From Clostridiales bacterium (lineage in GTDB: Bacteria > Bacillota > Clostridia > Oscillospirales > Oscillospiraceae): 64,000 nt of DNA. The DNA is taken from NCBI GenBank assembly GCA_029265975.1, contig JAJUGN010000003.1, positions 1 to 64,000 of the forward strand. The letters are read 5' to 3'. Each line of letters begins with the position of its first letter. Positions within the stretch are counted from its first letter, which is position 1. This document shows, in pieces, positions 32,256 through 40,381 of this stretch. The position numbers were made by a program, and so were the translations under genes. The notes under the pieces were generated by a model that did not search any database, had not been told where the DNA came from, and saw only the letters and a program-made list of their open reading frames with translations.

Positions 32256-32996
32256 ATGTTTTTGGAGAATGAAAAAGTGGAAAAAAAGCGTTTTTACATA
32301 AAAAACGGGAGTGAAAATATCCCCGCCGTATTATGGGGAAATCCCCGCGGCAAGCTTATCATAGAAGTCCACGGCAATCTGTCCAACAAGGAGGACACCG
32401 TTATTTCAATGATGGCCCGTCAGGCTGTGAGGACGGGTTATCAGGCGCTCAGCTTCGACCTGCCTATGCACGGTGAGCGAACAAACCCCGAATATCCCTG
32501 CATTCCGCAAAACTGTATAAGCGATCTGCTCTCCGTTTACAGATACGCCAAAACGCTTGCGCCCGAAATATATCTTTTCGCCTGCAGCATGGGCGCGTAT
32601 TTTTCTCTTCTGGCTTATCACAATTTAAGTATCAGGAAGTGCCTTTTTCTTTCCCCTCTCGTCAACATGGAGCGCCTTATCCGCAGCATGATGGATTATT
32701 TCGGGGTCAGCGAGGAGCGCCTCCAGATAGAGCGGCACATAGAGCTGCCTAAGGGAGCCTACTTAGACTGGGACTACTACTGCTTTGCGAAAAACAACCC
32801 CGTTCCATGCTCCTGGAACAGCCCGATAAAAATCCTGTACGGCTTAAACGACAACATCACCGGCCTGAAGGAAATCACGGAATTCGGAATGCGCTTCAAC
32901 GCAAAGGTCGATATCTATAAGCACGGGAGGCATTACTTCCAAAGCGATGAGGAGCTTCGGGTATTTGACAAGTGGGCGGAGAAAAATCTTATCTGA
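32256..32996 (+). CDS. Alpha/beta hydrolase
   Basis: A 246-aa single-domain hydrolase: EVHGNLSNKED oxyanion region, FDLPMHGERT, nucleophile elbow ACSMGAYFSLL, acid loop GLNDNITG and His in KHGRHYF. It is the stand-alone counterpart of the N-terminal half of the fusion at 17100 (shared FDxPxHGE and (C/T)SxGAY patterns). In-frame starts at 32256 and 32274 are both possible; neither has a strong ribosome site. Natural substrate unknown. Confidence 0.82.
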   Translation: MFLENEKVEKKRFYIKNGSENIPAVLWGNPRGKLIIEVHGNLSNKEDTVISMMARQAVRTGYQALSFDLPMHGERTNPEYPCIPQNCISDLLSVYRYAKTLAPEIYLFACSMGAYFSLLAYHNLSIRKCLFLSPLVNMERLIRSMMDYFGVSEERLQIERHIELPKGAYLDWDYYCFAKNNPVPCSWNSPIKILYGLNDNITGLKEITEFGMRFNAKVDIYKHGRHYFQSDEELRVFDKWAEKNLI

Positions 32997-33054
32997 ATCG
33001 AATATGCCGGAACCCGTGAAACCGGTTCTCAAAAGCGCAAAAGCACAGCGGGGC

Positions 33055-33474
33055 TTAATGCCCCCTGTGCTTTTCTTTCTTCTTTCGCTGCTTAAGCTCG
33101 AACCTGAGCTTTTCAGCCTCTTCATTACGCAGACGCGTTTTTTCAATCCGGGCGGCCTTTCCCTCCTCCCGGAGGAGCTTCAGCGCCTGCTGCGATTTTG
33201 TGCCGACGCCCTTATCCTCCAGCTCTTTTTTTGCCGCGCGCCGAATTCTTTTAGGGTTTGCTTTCGCTTTGGAAGCCTCGGAAACCGGTACGGGCGGACC
33301 GAAATGAAGCCTGTGCCAGTTTAGGACAAAATACTCGTATACTTCGTTGTCCCGCGGCTCCGCTCCAAACACCACCTTCGAAACCGTAAGCTCTCCGCCG
33401 CAAACCCTTTCGTATACGCCCGTCCAAAACGGATCGCTGAAGAAAACCGTCAGCTTGCACTCGATTTTTTGCAT
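33055..33474 (-). CDS. yjdF: YjdF family protein (DUF2992)
   Basis: A 139-aa protein with the typical N-terminus (MQKIECKLTVFFSDPFW), VVFGAEPRDNEVYEYF in the middle and a long basic tail ending in KRK/KKK clusters, matching YjdF of Bacillus in length and pattern. Family members are controlled by the yjdF riboswitch, which senses azaaromatic compounds, suggesting a detoxification role. ATG 33474 follows AAGGGGG; the longer frame to 33588 is the riboswitch leader read as protein. Confidence 0.85.
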   Translation of the reverse strand: MQKIECKLTVFFSDPFWTGVYERVCGGELTVSKVVFGAEPRDNEVYEYFVLNWHRLHFGPPVPVSEASKAKANPKRIRRAAKKELEDKGVGTKSQQALKLLREEGKAARIEKTRLRNEEAEKLRFELKQRKKKEKHRGH

Positions 33475-33596
33475 GACAAAAGCCCCCTTGTCTTTCAGGC
33501 GAAGAAAGGACAACCAAGGAGGCAGGTTACTGACGGTCTCGGACCGCGCCCGGACTACCAACCGGGCAGTGTTTTTGTCTTCGCGCATATATAGCT
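33475..33596 (-). ncRNA. yjdF-type riboswitch leader
   Basis: A leader of about 120 nt precedes yjdF. Closing stem GCGAAGA (33578-33584 on the minus strand) pairs with TCTTCGC (33499-33505). Inside are stems GCCCGG/CCGGGC and CGGTC/GACCG. Just before the start codon GACAA and TTGTC (33476-33493) pair, placing the AAGGGGG ribosome site in the loop, which suggests translational control. The name rests on position before yjdF and architecture; I could not run a covariance model. Confidence 0.7.
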
Positions 33597-33602
33597 GCGC
33601 AT

Positions 33603-33631
33603 ATTCTACTACATATGCCTTTCAAATGCAA
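33603..33631 (-). promoter_or_regulatory. Promoter of the yjdF leader
   Basis: On the minus strand, -35 TTGCAT (33626-33631), 17-bp spacer, -10 TAGAAT (33603-33608). The predicted start near 33596 falls just before the aptamer's closing stem. Confidence 0.7.
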
Positions 33632-33643
33632 GTGGCGCTTTTC

Positions 33644-34456
33644 TCACACTCTGTCGCTCATCGTTTCAAGCAGATGAGCGGTTGATGTCAGTTCTTCCAG
33701 GGAATCCGTGATTTCGGCAAACGCCGTTGAAAAGCTCGCCGTAATCTCATTCGTTTTTTCATTGGTAGAGTGTATCTCATCAACCGATTTGTTTATCGCG
33801 TTCAGCATCGTATATATTTTGTTAACCGATTCCCTGCTTGTTTCTGAAAGCTGCCTTATTTCCTGCGCTATTACGTTAAAGCCTTTGCCGACGGTATCTG
33901 ACCTCGCGGCCTCTATCGCAGCGTTTATGCCCAGAAGGTCGGTCTGGGAGGCGACCTGATTTATGAAATTGAATATCTTGTCCGTGCCGCCGACGTTTCT
34001 TTTCGCCTCGTCGATTTTTTGCGCGGTTTCATCGTTCATTGCCAGAACCGACTGAAGCTTCGACGAAAATTCATTCGACACTCCGGATATCTCCTTTATC
34101 GCCGTTGAAAGCGTGCGGGAAAGCTCAAGAAGCTCCTCGCGCCTCTTGAGGCTTTTTCCTATGACGATACAGCCCTCGACCTTGCCCGATTCCCCTTTTA
34201 CGGGTACGCTGTAAGACTTCAGTGCGGCGCTGGGAAAATAGTCGATCACAGGCCTTGATTCCTTTATTGCGCGGGACACCCCTCCGGTGGGAGAAATCGG
34301 CGTTCCCGTATAGTCCTGCCCGTCGTTTCTAACGTTGCTCAGAAATTTCTCCGTATCGGTCACCGCGAACGACGCCTCGTTGTCAAAAAATTCTTTAAGG
34401 TACGGTATAAGAAGGTTAAAAGCGTTCAGCACCTCGTTGTCGGAAATTCTCTCCAT
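33644..34456 (-). CDS. Soluble mini methyl-accepting chemotaxis-type protein (copy 1 of 4)
   Basis: A 270-aa protein without membrane segments. Residues 1-105 form a PAS/GAF-like sensor (FNLLIPYLKEFFDNEASFAVTD, SYSVPVKGESGKVEGCIVIGKSLK). After a short helix comes a compact MCP signalling hairpin centred on SQTDLLGINAAIEAARSDTVGKGFNVIAQEIRQLSETSR, then about 60 residues. The tip matches the receptor region that docks CheA/CheW, but the flanking bundle is far shorter than in normal receptors. Three paralogues follow on the same strand. There are no che genes in the window, so partners are unknown. Confidence 0.85.
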   Translation of the reverse strand: MERISDNEVLNAFNLLIPYLKEFFDNEASFAVTDTEKFLSNVRNDGQDYTGTPISPTGGVSRAIKESRPVIDYFPSAALKSYSVPVKGESGKVEGCIVIGKSLKRREELLELSRTLSTAIKEISGVSNEFSSKLQSVLAMNDETAQKIDEAKRNVGGTDKIFNFINQVASQTDLLGINAAIEAARSDTVGKGFNVIAQEIRQLSETSRESVNKIYTMLNAINKSVDEIHSTNEKTNEITASFSTAFAEITDSLEELTSTAHLLETMSDRV

Positions 34457-34482
34457 TATTTATCGCATCCAGTCATCTAGTA

Positions 34483-35307
34483 TTATACTCTGTCAGCCAT
34501 CGCTTCCAGGAGCTTTGCGCTTTCGCTCAGCCTTTCTACGGATTCGGTTATTTCCAAAAAGGCCGTTTTGAAAGTTTCGGTAATTTCCTGAGTTTTCGTT
34601 GTCGAATGGCATATCTCTTCGACGGATTTATTTATTGTGCTAAGCATCAGGCTAATCTTATCCACCGATTCCCTGCTGGTTTCCGAAAGATCCCTAATTT
34701 CCTGCGCTATTACGCCGAAGCCTTTGCCCACGGACTCGGTCCTCGCGGCCTCTATCGCAGCGTTTATACCGAGGAGATCGGTCTGGGAGGAAACCTGATG
34801 GATAAAATTGAATATTTTATCGGTGCTGCTGGCGTTTTTTTGAGCTTCCTCTATTTTTTTATTTGTTTCTCTGTTCATCTCTACGACCGAATTGAGCTTC
34901 TCGGAAAACTCGTTCGAGATATTCACGATTTCCCCGATGGCCGTCGAAAGCTCTCTGGAAAGCTCGAGCACATCCTCGCGCTTTTTTAGGCTCTTTCCTA
35001 TGCAGATGCAGCCCTCCACCCTTCCGGACTCGCCTTTGACCGGCAGGCTGTAAGACTTCATCGCGTCCCCGAACATCTCTTTGGGAATATAGCTTATTAC
35101 GTTTCTTCCCTCGGCTATCGCTTTTGCGATCCCGCCCTTGGCAGGTATTGGCGTGCCGGTGTAGCTTTTTCCGTCGGTTCTGACGTTTATAATAAACTTC
35201 TCCGTGTCGGTTACAGCTATCGAAACCTCATTGTCGAACAGCTCCCGCAGATATGGAACCAGAAGGTTGAATGCGTTGAGCACTTCGTTTTCCGATACAA
35301 TTTCCAA
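34483..35307 (-). CDS. Soluble mini methyl-accepting chemotaxis-type protein (copy 2 of 4)
   Basis: A 274-aa paralogue with the same order: sensor (EIVSENEVLNAFNLLVPYLRELFDNEVSIAVTD), SYSLPVKGESGRVEGCICIGK, and MCP hairpin tip (SQTDLLGINAAIEAARTESVGKGFGVIAQEI). It starts with TTG 35307, with GGGAG upstream. The sensor loop PAKGGIAKAIAEGRNVISYIPKEMFGDAMK differs from copies 1 and 4 and resembles copy 3, so the four probably sense different or related ligands. It is separated from copy 1 by 26 bp. Confidence 0.85.
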   Translation of the reverse strand: MEIVSENEVLNAFNLLVPYLRELFDNEVSIAVTDTEKFIINVRTDGKSYTGTPIPAKGGIAKAIAEGRNVISYIPKEMFGDAMKSYSLPVKGESGRVEGCICIGKSLKKREDVLELSRELSTAIGEIVNISNEFSEKLNSVVEMNRETNKKIEEAQKNASSTDKIFNFIHQVSSQTDLLGINAAIEAARTESVGKGFGVIAQEIRDLSETSRESVDKISLMLSTINKSVEEICHSTTKTQEITETFKTAFLEITESVERLSESAKLLEAMADRV

Positions 35308-35377
35308 TATTCTTCGCTCCCGATCGTATTTTTTCTTTCTCGCATGCGCCCTCCGGACGCATGTTGTGCGCTCGCTT

Positions 35378-36211
35378 TCAGATCTTGTCCGCCATGACTT
35401 CGAGAAGGTGCGCGTTTTCGCTCAGCTTTTCCACAGAAGCGGCGATATCCGAAAAAGCAGTTGAAAACGTGGCTGTTATCTCCTGTGTCATGGCCGTGGT
35501 CGTGCATATATCCTCAACCGACTTGTTTATTGCGTTCAGCATCGTATAGATCTTGTCGACCGATTCCCTGCTGGTTTCCGAAAGCTTCCTTATTTCCTGA
35601 GCTATGACCTTGAAGCCCCTGCCCTCGGCGCCCGCCCTCGTAGCCTCTATGGAGGCGTTGATCCCGAGGAGATCCGTCTGCGAGGTCACGTCGTTTATGA
35701 AGCTGAATATCTTATCCGTGCTGCTGACGTTGTTCTGCGCCTCGCTGACTTTTTTCGCGGTTTCCTTGTTCATTTCCACAACCGTCTGGAGCTTGGCTGC
35801 GAAATCGTTCGCGACCTGCAGGATGTTTTTCAGCGCCATGGACAGGTTCTTGGACAGCTCTAGAAGCTCCTCCCTTTTTTTCAGGCTTTTTGCGACGCAG
35901 AGACAGCCCTCCACCTTTCCGTTAGGCCCTTTTACGGGTATCGCGTACGATTTTATCGCCGTGCCGTAGAGTTCCTTCGGTATATTGCTTATAATCGTGC
36001 GGCCCTCTTTGATCGCTTTATAGGCTCCTCCTCCGCTCGGTATGGGATCTCCCGGATCGCTCCTGAGTGTAAACGCAGGACAGCCTACATTTTTGAGGTA
36101 GACTTCCGTATCGCATATCGCTATGGTCGCTTCGTTATCGAAAAAGACCTGAAGATACGGTATTACAAGGTTAAAAGCATTCAATACCTCGTTGTTTGAA
36201 ATATTTTCCAT
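35378..36211 (-). CDS. Soluble mini methyl-accepting chemotaxis-type protein (copy 3 of 4)
   Basis: A 277-aa paralogue. ATG 36211 with AGGAG is used, since the upstream-extended frame has no ribosome site and the paralogues start at the equivalent position. The sensor carries NVGCPAFTLRSDPGDPIPSGGG, an insertion relative to copies 1 and 4. The tip reads SQTDLLGINASIEATRAGAEGRGFKVIAQEI, with ASIEATRAGAE identical to copy 4, pointing to recent duplication or conversion between copies 3 and 4. Confidence 0.85.
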   Translation of the reverse strand: MENISNNEVLNAFNLVIPYLQVFFDNEATIAICDTEVYLKNVGCPAFTLRSDPGDPIPSGGGAYKAIKEGRTIISNIPKELYGTAIKSYAIPVKGPNGKVEGCLCVAKSLKKREELLELSKNLSMALKNILQVANDFAAKLQTVVEMNKETAKKVSEAQNNVSSTDKIFSFINDVTSQTDLLGINASIEATRAGAEGRGFKVIAQEIRKLSETSRESVDKIYTMLNAINKSVEDICTTTAMTQEITATFSTAFSDIAASVEKLSENAHLLEVMADKI

Positions 36212-36395
36212 ACATTTTTCTCCTGTCATACATGGTTTGATGTGCCCGGCGGCTCTCCCAATCCGGCCGAGCCCTAATAACCCTCTGTTCTGTTTAATTT
36301 TATCGTCATTAAACGTATTTTGTTTAGCCGCAAAACGTATTATCGTCATTTTTTATAAAATTGCCGTTGATTCTTTTTGCGTTTGCCCATACAAA

Positions 36396-36439
36396 AATAC
36401 GGCGGCGCAGAGGGCACATGGCCCGGCGCCGCCGTATTT
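36396..36439 (-). terminator. Terminator after mini-receptor copy 4
   Basis: A 14-bp stem (AAATACGGCGGCGC / GCGCCGCCGTATTT) followed on the minus strand by TTTTTGT. It separates copy 4 from copy 3, so copy 3 needs its own promoter. Confidence 0.85.
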
Positions 36440-36482
36440 GCATATTTATTGATTTTTTTGGCTTTCCTGATAAAAATCCCTT

Positions 36483-37301
36483 TTACACCTTGTCGGCCAT
36501 TACCTCGAGGGTTTTAGCGTTTTCACTCAGTTTCTCAACTGAAGACGCTATGTCGGCAAAGGCTTTTGAGAAGCTCTCGGTGATTTCCTGAGTCTTTTCC
36601 GTTGTCGAGCATATCTCGTCGACCGACTTGTTTATATCGCTCAGCATCGCGTATATTTTGTCCACCGATTCCCTGCTGGTTTCGGAGAGCTTCCTTATTT
36701 CCTGGGCAATGACCTTGAAGCCCCTGCCCTCGGCGCCCGCCCTCGTGGCCTCTATCGAGGCGTTTATCCCGAGGAGATCGGTCTGCGAGGTCACCTTGTT
36801 TATGAGCTTGAAAATCTTGTCCGTGTCGCTCACGCTGCTGTGCGCCTGCTCAATCTTCTGGGCGGTTTCCGCATTCATGGCCACCACGCTCTGAAGCTTT
36901 GCCGAAAAGTCATTCGCAACCTCGGAAATCTGCTGGAGAGCCGCCGAAAGGCTTTTTGAAAGCGCCTGCAGCTCCTCACGCCTTTTGAGGCTCTTTCCGA
37001 CGATGATGCAGCCGTCGACTTCACCGTTTTCTCCCTTTATCGGAACGCTGTATGACTTGAGCGCCATCGAGGGAAAATAATCGATCACGGGCTGTCCCTG
37101 CTTTATCGCCCTGGAAGCGGCGCCGGTAGGGGAAAGCGGCGTATTGTTGTAGCTGTCGCCCGTGCCGTCGTTCCTCACGTTGTGCAGGAACTTCTCCCTG
37201 TCTGTTACCGCAAACGAAGCCTCGTTGTCGAAGAAAATATTAAGATAGGGTATAAGCATGTCAAAGGCGTTTATTATTTCATTGTCAGAAACTTTTTTCA
37301 T
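36483..37301 (-). CDS. Soluble mini methyl-accepting chemotaxis-type protein (copy 4 of 4)
   Basis: A 272-aa paralogue, the most upstream of the array. Sensor: KVSDNEIINAFDMLIPYLNIFFDNEASFAVTD with SPTGAASRAIKQGQPVIDYFPSMALKSYSVPIKG, closest to copy 1. The signalling tip SQTDLLGINASIEATRAGAEGRGFKVIAQ is closest to copy 3. Sensor and tip thus have different nearest relatives, suggesting shuffling. It is followed by a strong terminator. Confidence 0.85.
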   Translation of the reverse strand: MKKVSDNEIINAFDMLIPYLNIFFDNEASFAVTDREKFLHNVRNDGTGDSYNNTPLSPTGAASRAIKQGQPVIDYFPSMALKSYSVPIKGENGEVDGCIIVGKSLKRREELQALSKSLSAALQQISEVANDFSAKLQSVVAMNAETAQKIEQAHSSVSDTDKIFKLINKVTSQTDLLGINASIEATRAGAEGRGFKVIAQEIRKLSETSRESVDKIYAMLSDINKSVDEICSTTEKTQEITESFSKAFADIASSVEKLSENAKTLEVMADKV

Positions 37302-37466
37302 GGCTTAACACATCCAAACATTTATTTTTTAATCTTTCCGCCCTTATTTTCTTCGTCAAAAAAACGTCATGCTTGAGTCTGTTTTGCGATTTTAGCAAGA
37401 TAATTATAATATTTGGAAGCGTTTACAACCATCTTTTATATTTCGACAAAAATCAACTCGGCTGCT

Positions 37467-37973
37467 TCAGCCCTTCTTACCCTTCCTGACGGCGTCAAGA
37501 ATCAGGCTTACGCTCTGCTCGACATCGAGACCCGAACATTCCGCCACCGCATCGCAGTATTTGAGGTAGAGCGGCAGCCTTTCGTCATATATGTCCTTCA
37601 AGGTCTGCCCCTTTCTGATTACGACGCCGCGGGTCTTTATGTTTTTCAGTCTCCTCTCGACCTCGTCGAGGTCGAGCCTAATATAAACGCAGAATCCGTC
37701 CTCCCTGAGGGCTCGCATGGCCCTGTCGGAGTATACGGCGCTTCCGCCCGTCGCGATAACCGAATTGCGGCACTTAAGGCCGGAGAGAACCTTCTCTTCC
37801 GTTTTCAGAAAGGCCTCCAGCCCCTTTTTGTCGATTATTTCCTGGAGCAGCATTCCCTCTCGCTGCTGTATAAGTATGTCGGTGTCTATAAAATCCATAC
37901 CCAGAGCTTTCGCTACAAGCACGCCGACCGTGCTTTTCCCCGCTCCCGGCATTCCTATGAGAATAATATTCAT
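37467..37973 (-). CDS. aroK: Shikimate kinase
   Basis: A 168-aa kinase starting MNIILIGMPGAGKSTVG (Walker A GMPGAGKS), with FIDTD for Mg/shikimate, ATGGSAVY for shikimate carboxylate binding, and the lid RGVVIRKGQTLKDIYDERLPLY. It phosphorylates shikimate at the 3-hydroxyl in the pathway to chorismate. ATG 37973 has GGGAGG; the frame open to 38177 is leader read as protein. It stands alone; other aro genes are not nearby. Confidence 0.9.
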   Translation of the reverse strand: MNIILIGMPGAGKSTVGVLVAKALGMDFIDTDILIQQREGMLLQEIIDKKGLEAFLKTEEKVLSGLKCRNSVIATGGSAVYSDRAMRALREDGFCVYIRLDLDEVERRLKNIKTRGVVIRKGQTLKDIYDERLPLYLKYCDAVAECSGLDVEQSVSLILDAVRKGKKG

Positions 37974-38118
37974 AATCAGCCTCCCGCTCTGATAAGTATT
38001 TGTCCAGACGGAATAATATAAAAAAATAAAAATCCTGTAAAGCTTAGCAATAAGCCAAAAACAAGAGCATTCTCTTGTCCCGGAGAGCTGAGCCTTAGAA
38101 AACGGGCGTTTTTTAGGA

Positions 38119-38147
38119 TTGCATTTTGATTTTTTGTAAAATATACT
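38119..38147 (+). promoter_or_regulatory. Promoter of the structured RNA
   Basis: -35 TTGCAT (38119-38124), 17-bp spacer, -10 TATACT (38142-38147). Predicted start about 38153, exactly where the RNA's closing stem begins. Confidence 0.75.
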
Positions 38148-38152
38148 TAAAC

Positions 38153-38445
38153 CAAGCTCCAGGGAATACTTAATCATAATACTAATCGGATCGGAAGACC
38201 GCCGCTAAAAACGGAAAACAGGAGTGCGGATAAGCATCACGAAAAGTGATGAGAGCCGCGGATCGGGTGGAATAATCAATATTTCAATGGCGAGTACGAA
38301 AGTGCTTTCAGGGGAATAGGCGTTTGGAAACCGGGTTTAGAAGCTTTTGTAAAAAAAGGGTCGCCGTAACGAGATGTTTTTGATGTAGGTTCGCTGGAGC
38401 TAATTATATTTTAGAGACGGGGCTTTACGGCTCCGTCTCTGCTTT
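38153..38445 (+). ncRNA. Structured non-coding RNA (raiA-type candidate)
   Basis: No reading frame of note occupies this stretch, yet it has a promoter, long-range pairing of its ends (AGCTCCAG 38155-38162 with CTGGAGCT 38394-38401) and a terminator. Internal pairings include GCGG...CCGC around CATCAC-GAAAA-GTGATG, and GTAC-GAAA-GTGC. Purine-rich single-stranded stretches (for example GGAAAACAGGAG) look like the conserved loops of a large clostridial RNA. Size (about 250 nt) and style recall the raiA RNA, but I cannot confirm the family without a covariance search. It is not followed by a sensible downstream gene, so it is probably a stand-alone RNA rather than a riboswitch. Confidence 0.7.
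38413..38445 (+). terminator. Terminator of the structured RNA
   Basis: Stem AGAGACGG / CCGTCTCT with a GGC/GCT extension, then GCTTTTC. It overlaps the 3' end of the convergent broken gene at 38425. Confidence 0.8.
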
Positions 38446-38729
38446 TCTGTAAAGGGAAAACACATTTTTTATATTTTTAAAAAGTGAGTCCTCTCTTGCT
38501 TCGACGTCAAAAAAGCCAATTACCTTATCGCACTTTTCGCAGAAATATGCATTCGGAATTTTCACCTGCCTGAGAAAAAAGTTCCTATCCCCGCGCAGGC
38601 TCCTGCAGTCTGTATAAATCCCCAAATAGTTTTTTCTTCAAACTGCTCTTCGGGAAGCCACGCGACGCTGACGCTTCCCGCAATAAGACCTCCTTTATGC
38701 ATTTCTCCGCCGCAAATAGGACACTTCAT
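38425..38729 (-). pseudogene. Frameshifted zinc-ribbon protein (DUF6487/PF20097-like)
   Basis: From ATG 38729 (GGGGG upstream) the minus strand encodes MKCPICGGEMHKGGLIAGSV and onward to a stop near 38576. A second frame, open from about 38625 to 38425, carries the matching C-terminal half (IPNAYFCEKCDKVIGFFD). Together they give the usual small zinc-ribbon protein with CPxCG near the start and CxxC near the end. The two halves are in different frames, so there is a frameshift at about 38576-38625: a real mutation, a sequencing error, or less likely a programmed shift. Confidence 0.7.
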
Positions 38730-38784
38730 AAACTTACCCCCACGGTTTTGTCTTCATCCGTTTGGCCTGCGCGTAAAACCGGCG

Positions 38785-39321
38785 CTAATTGGCCCCTTCC
38801 TTCATTTCGGCTATAAACGGAAGATTCCTGAACTTTTCGTCGCAGTCGAGTCCGTAGCCTATGACCCTGGCCTTGGAAACCTCGAAGCCCGCGTATGCTA
38901 CCGGGATATTTATGAGCTGCTCGGAGGGGCTTATCAGAAGCGTGCATATCTTGAGGCTTTGCGCCCCTCTTGTTTCAAGGTTCTGAATAAGATAGCCCGT
39001 GGTCAGTCCCGAGCGTATGATATCCTCGATAACGAGGACATGCTTTCCCGAAACATCGTAGTCAAGATCCTTGTTTATCCTTACGGCTCCCGTTTTGCGC
39101 GTGGAATTTGCGTAAATGCCTATGGAAACAAAGTCCATAATAATGGGGAGATCGATCGCTCGCGCAAGATCGGTAAGGAAAAACATCGAGCCCTTCATTA
39201 CGGCGACCAGCACCAGCTCCATGCCGGAATAATCGGCGGTTATCTGTTTGCCGAGCTCGGTTATGCGCTTTTTAAGCTCATCCTCGCCTATGAGTATCCT
39301 TCTCATGCCTTGAATGTCCAT
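38785..39321 (-). CDS. hpt: Hypoxanthine phosphoribosyltransferase
   Basis: A 178-aa type I phosphoribosyltransferase with the PRPP motif VLVIEDIIRSGLT (acidic pair ED, then RSGLT), the flexible loop VSIGIYANSTRKTG and the C-terminal GYGLDCDEKFRNLPF. It converts hypoxanthine or guanine to the nucleotide using PRPP. ATG 39321 has GAGGAGAGG. It follows the kinase-like fusion gene by 10 bp, so the two are co-transcribed. Confidence 0.92.
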   Translation of the reverse strand: MDIQGMRRILIGEDELKKRITELGKQITADYSGMELVLVAVMKGSMFFLTDLARAIDLPIIMDFVSIGIYANSTRKTGAVRINKDLDYDVSGKHVLVIEDIIRSGLTTGYLIQNLETRGAQSLKICTLLISPSEQLINIPVAYAGFEVSKARVIGYGLDCDEKFRNLPFIAEMKEGAN

Positions 39322-39331
39322 TTTCCTCTCC

Positions 39332-40258
39332 TCATTCCGGTCTCAGCCGTTCTATAAGGGAATAGAAGTCCTTTTTATAGACGATTTTTATGTTTGTTCC
39401 CGGATAAAGCTCCCTGAGCCTGTTTATTTTCCTGTTTTTCTGGGTGACGTACCTCTGATTCATGGTTGTAAGCTCGATATAGGTGTCAAACTTTGTGAGA
39501 TAGAAGTCCGGGCTGAAGGCCATGGTGACGTTGCCCTCGGCATCCCACTCTATGGGGAAGGTTTTCGGCTCGTATTTCCAGTCTATGTGATACATGTCCA
39601 GTATGGCGGCGAACTCCTCCTCGGACTGATTTTTGAATACGGGCCGCTCCGGCAGCCTTTCCGCTTCCTCCTGAGGCGTGTCGGGCTCAAGGCGGTTTTT
39701 TATCTCCCGTTCCCTGTACAGGGCCGCGACCGAGGATACGCACTCGTCGACCGAAAGCAGCGCCGTGTTCAGAACGACGTCGTAGAGGTTCGGATCGGAC
39801 AAATCTGCGCCGAATACCGTGGAGACGAACCGCCGGTGCTTTTTATCGGCGGTTTCGATTATCCTCTCGGCGGCCTCCGAAGAAACATGGTGCTGCCGCC
39901 TCGCTCTCAGAATCCTCGTATCCTTCGGGGCAATTATGCGCACATGCACGGCGTCCTTCCTGCCGGCTAAAATCACCTGAGAGCCGAAGCCCACAAGCAC
40001 GGCCGGGTTAGATTCGAGATACTTTTCAAGCTCGCGCGTCAGGCTGTCCAGAAATGTGCCCTCCCTGCCGTTAGGGCTTAAATAATACTTTGCGCTCTCG
40101 GAAAGCATTTTAAGATCATAGGGATTAGGAGCGATGCCCGGGAAACGGGAAAACAGGTCGTTTCTTGAAATGAGCTCCCAGCCCAGCCTGCGCGAGAGCG
40201 CCGCCGCGATCTCGTCGCCGAAGCTGCACATCTGCCTTGAAACGGTTATGACAGGCAA
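39332..40258 (-). CDS. Cytidylate kinase-like protein fused to a PD-(D/E)XK-like domain
   Basis: A 308-aa protein. Residues 1-190 match the cytidylate kinase-like family: PVITVSRQMCSFGDEIA with a deviant P-loop, FGSQVILAG and the RIIAPKDTRILRARRQ region. Residues about 210-305 look like a restriction-endonuclease-type fold: an upstream acidic helix, SPDFYL (Asp251), YIELTT (Glu262) and KNRKINRL. The usual (D/E)xK lysine is replaced by ELT. TTG 40258 follows AGGAGG at seven bases. It precedes hpt. Linking a nucleotide kinase-like and a nuclease-like domain to purine salvage is unusual; the function is unknown. Confidence 0.7.
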   Translation of the reverse strand: MPVITVSRQMCSFGDEIAAALSRRLGWELISRNDLFSRFPGIAPNPYDLKMLSESAKYYLSPNGREGTFLDSLTRELEKYLESNPAVLVGFGSQVILAGRKDAVHVRIIAPKDTRILRARRQHHVSSEAAERIIETADKKHRRFVSTVFGADLSDPNLYDVVLNTALLSVDECVSSVAALYREREIKNRLEPDTPQEEAERLPERPVFKNQSEEEFAAILDMYHIDWKYEPKTFPIEWDAEGNVTMAFSPDFYLTKFDTYIELTTMNQRYVTQKNRKINRLRELYPGTNIKIVYKKDFYSLIERLRPE

Positions 40259-40381
40259 GGATCTTCCTCCTTTATGCACAAGGCGCAATCTTGCCAATAT
40301 TATATCAAACCCCATGCGATTGGAAAATCTTTTTTTTGCGGCGCGGCATGACAAAAGGCCGCCGTTTTGTAACGGCGGCCC

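Noticed and set aside
38153..38400. Reading the structured RNA as a riboswitch for a downstream gene
   Set aside because: It ends in its own terminator and the next gene points the other way and is broken.
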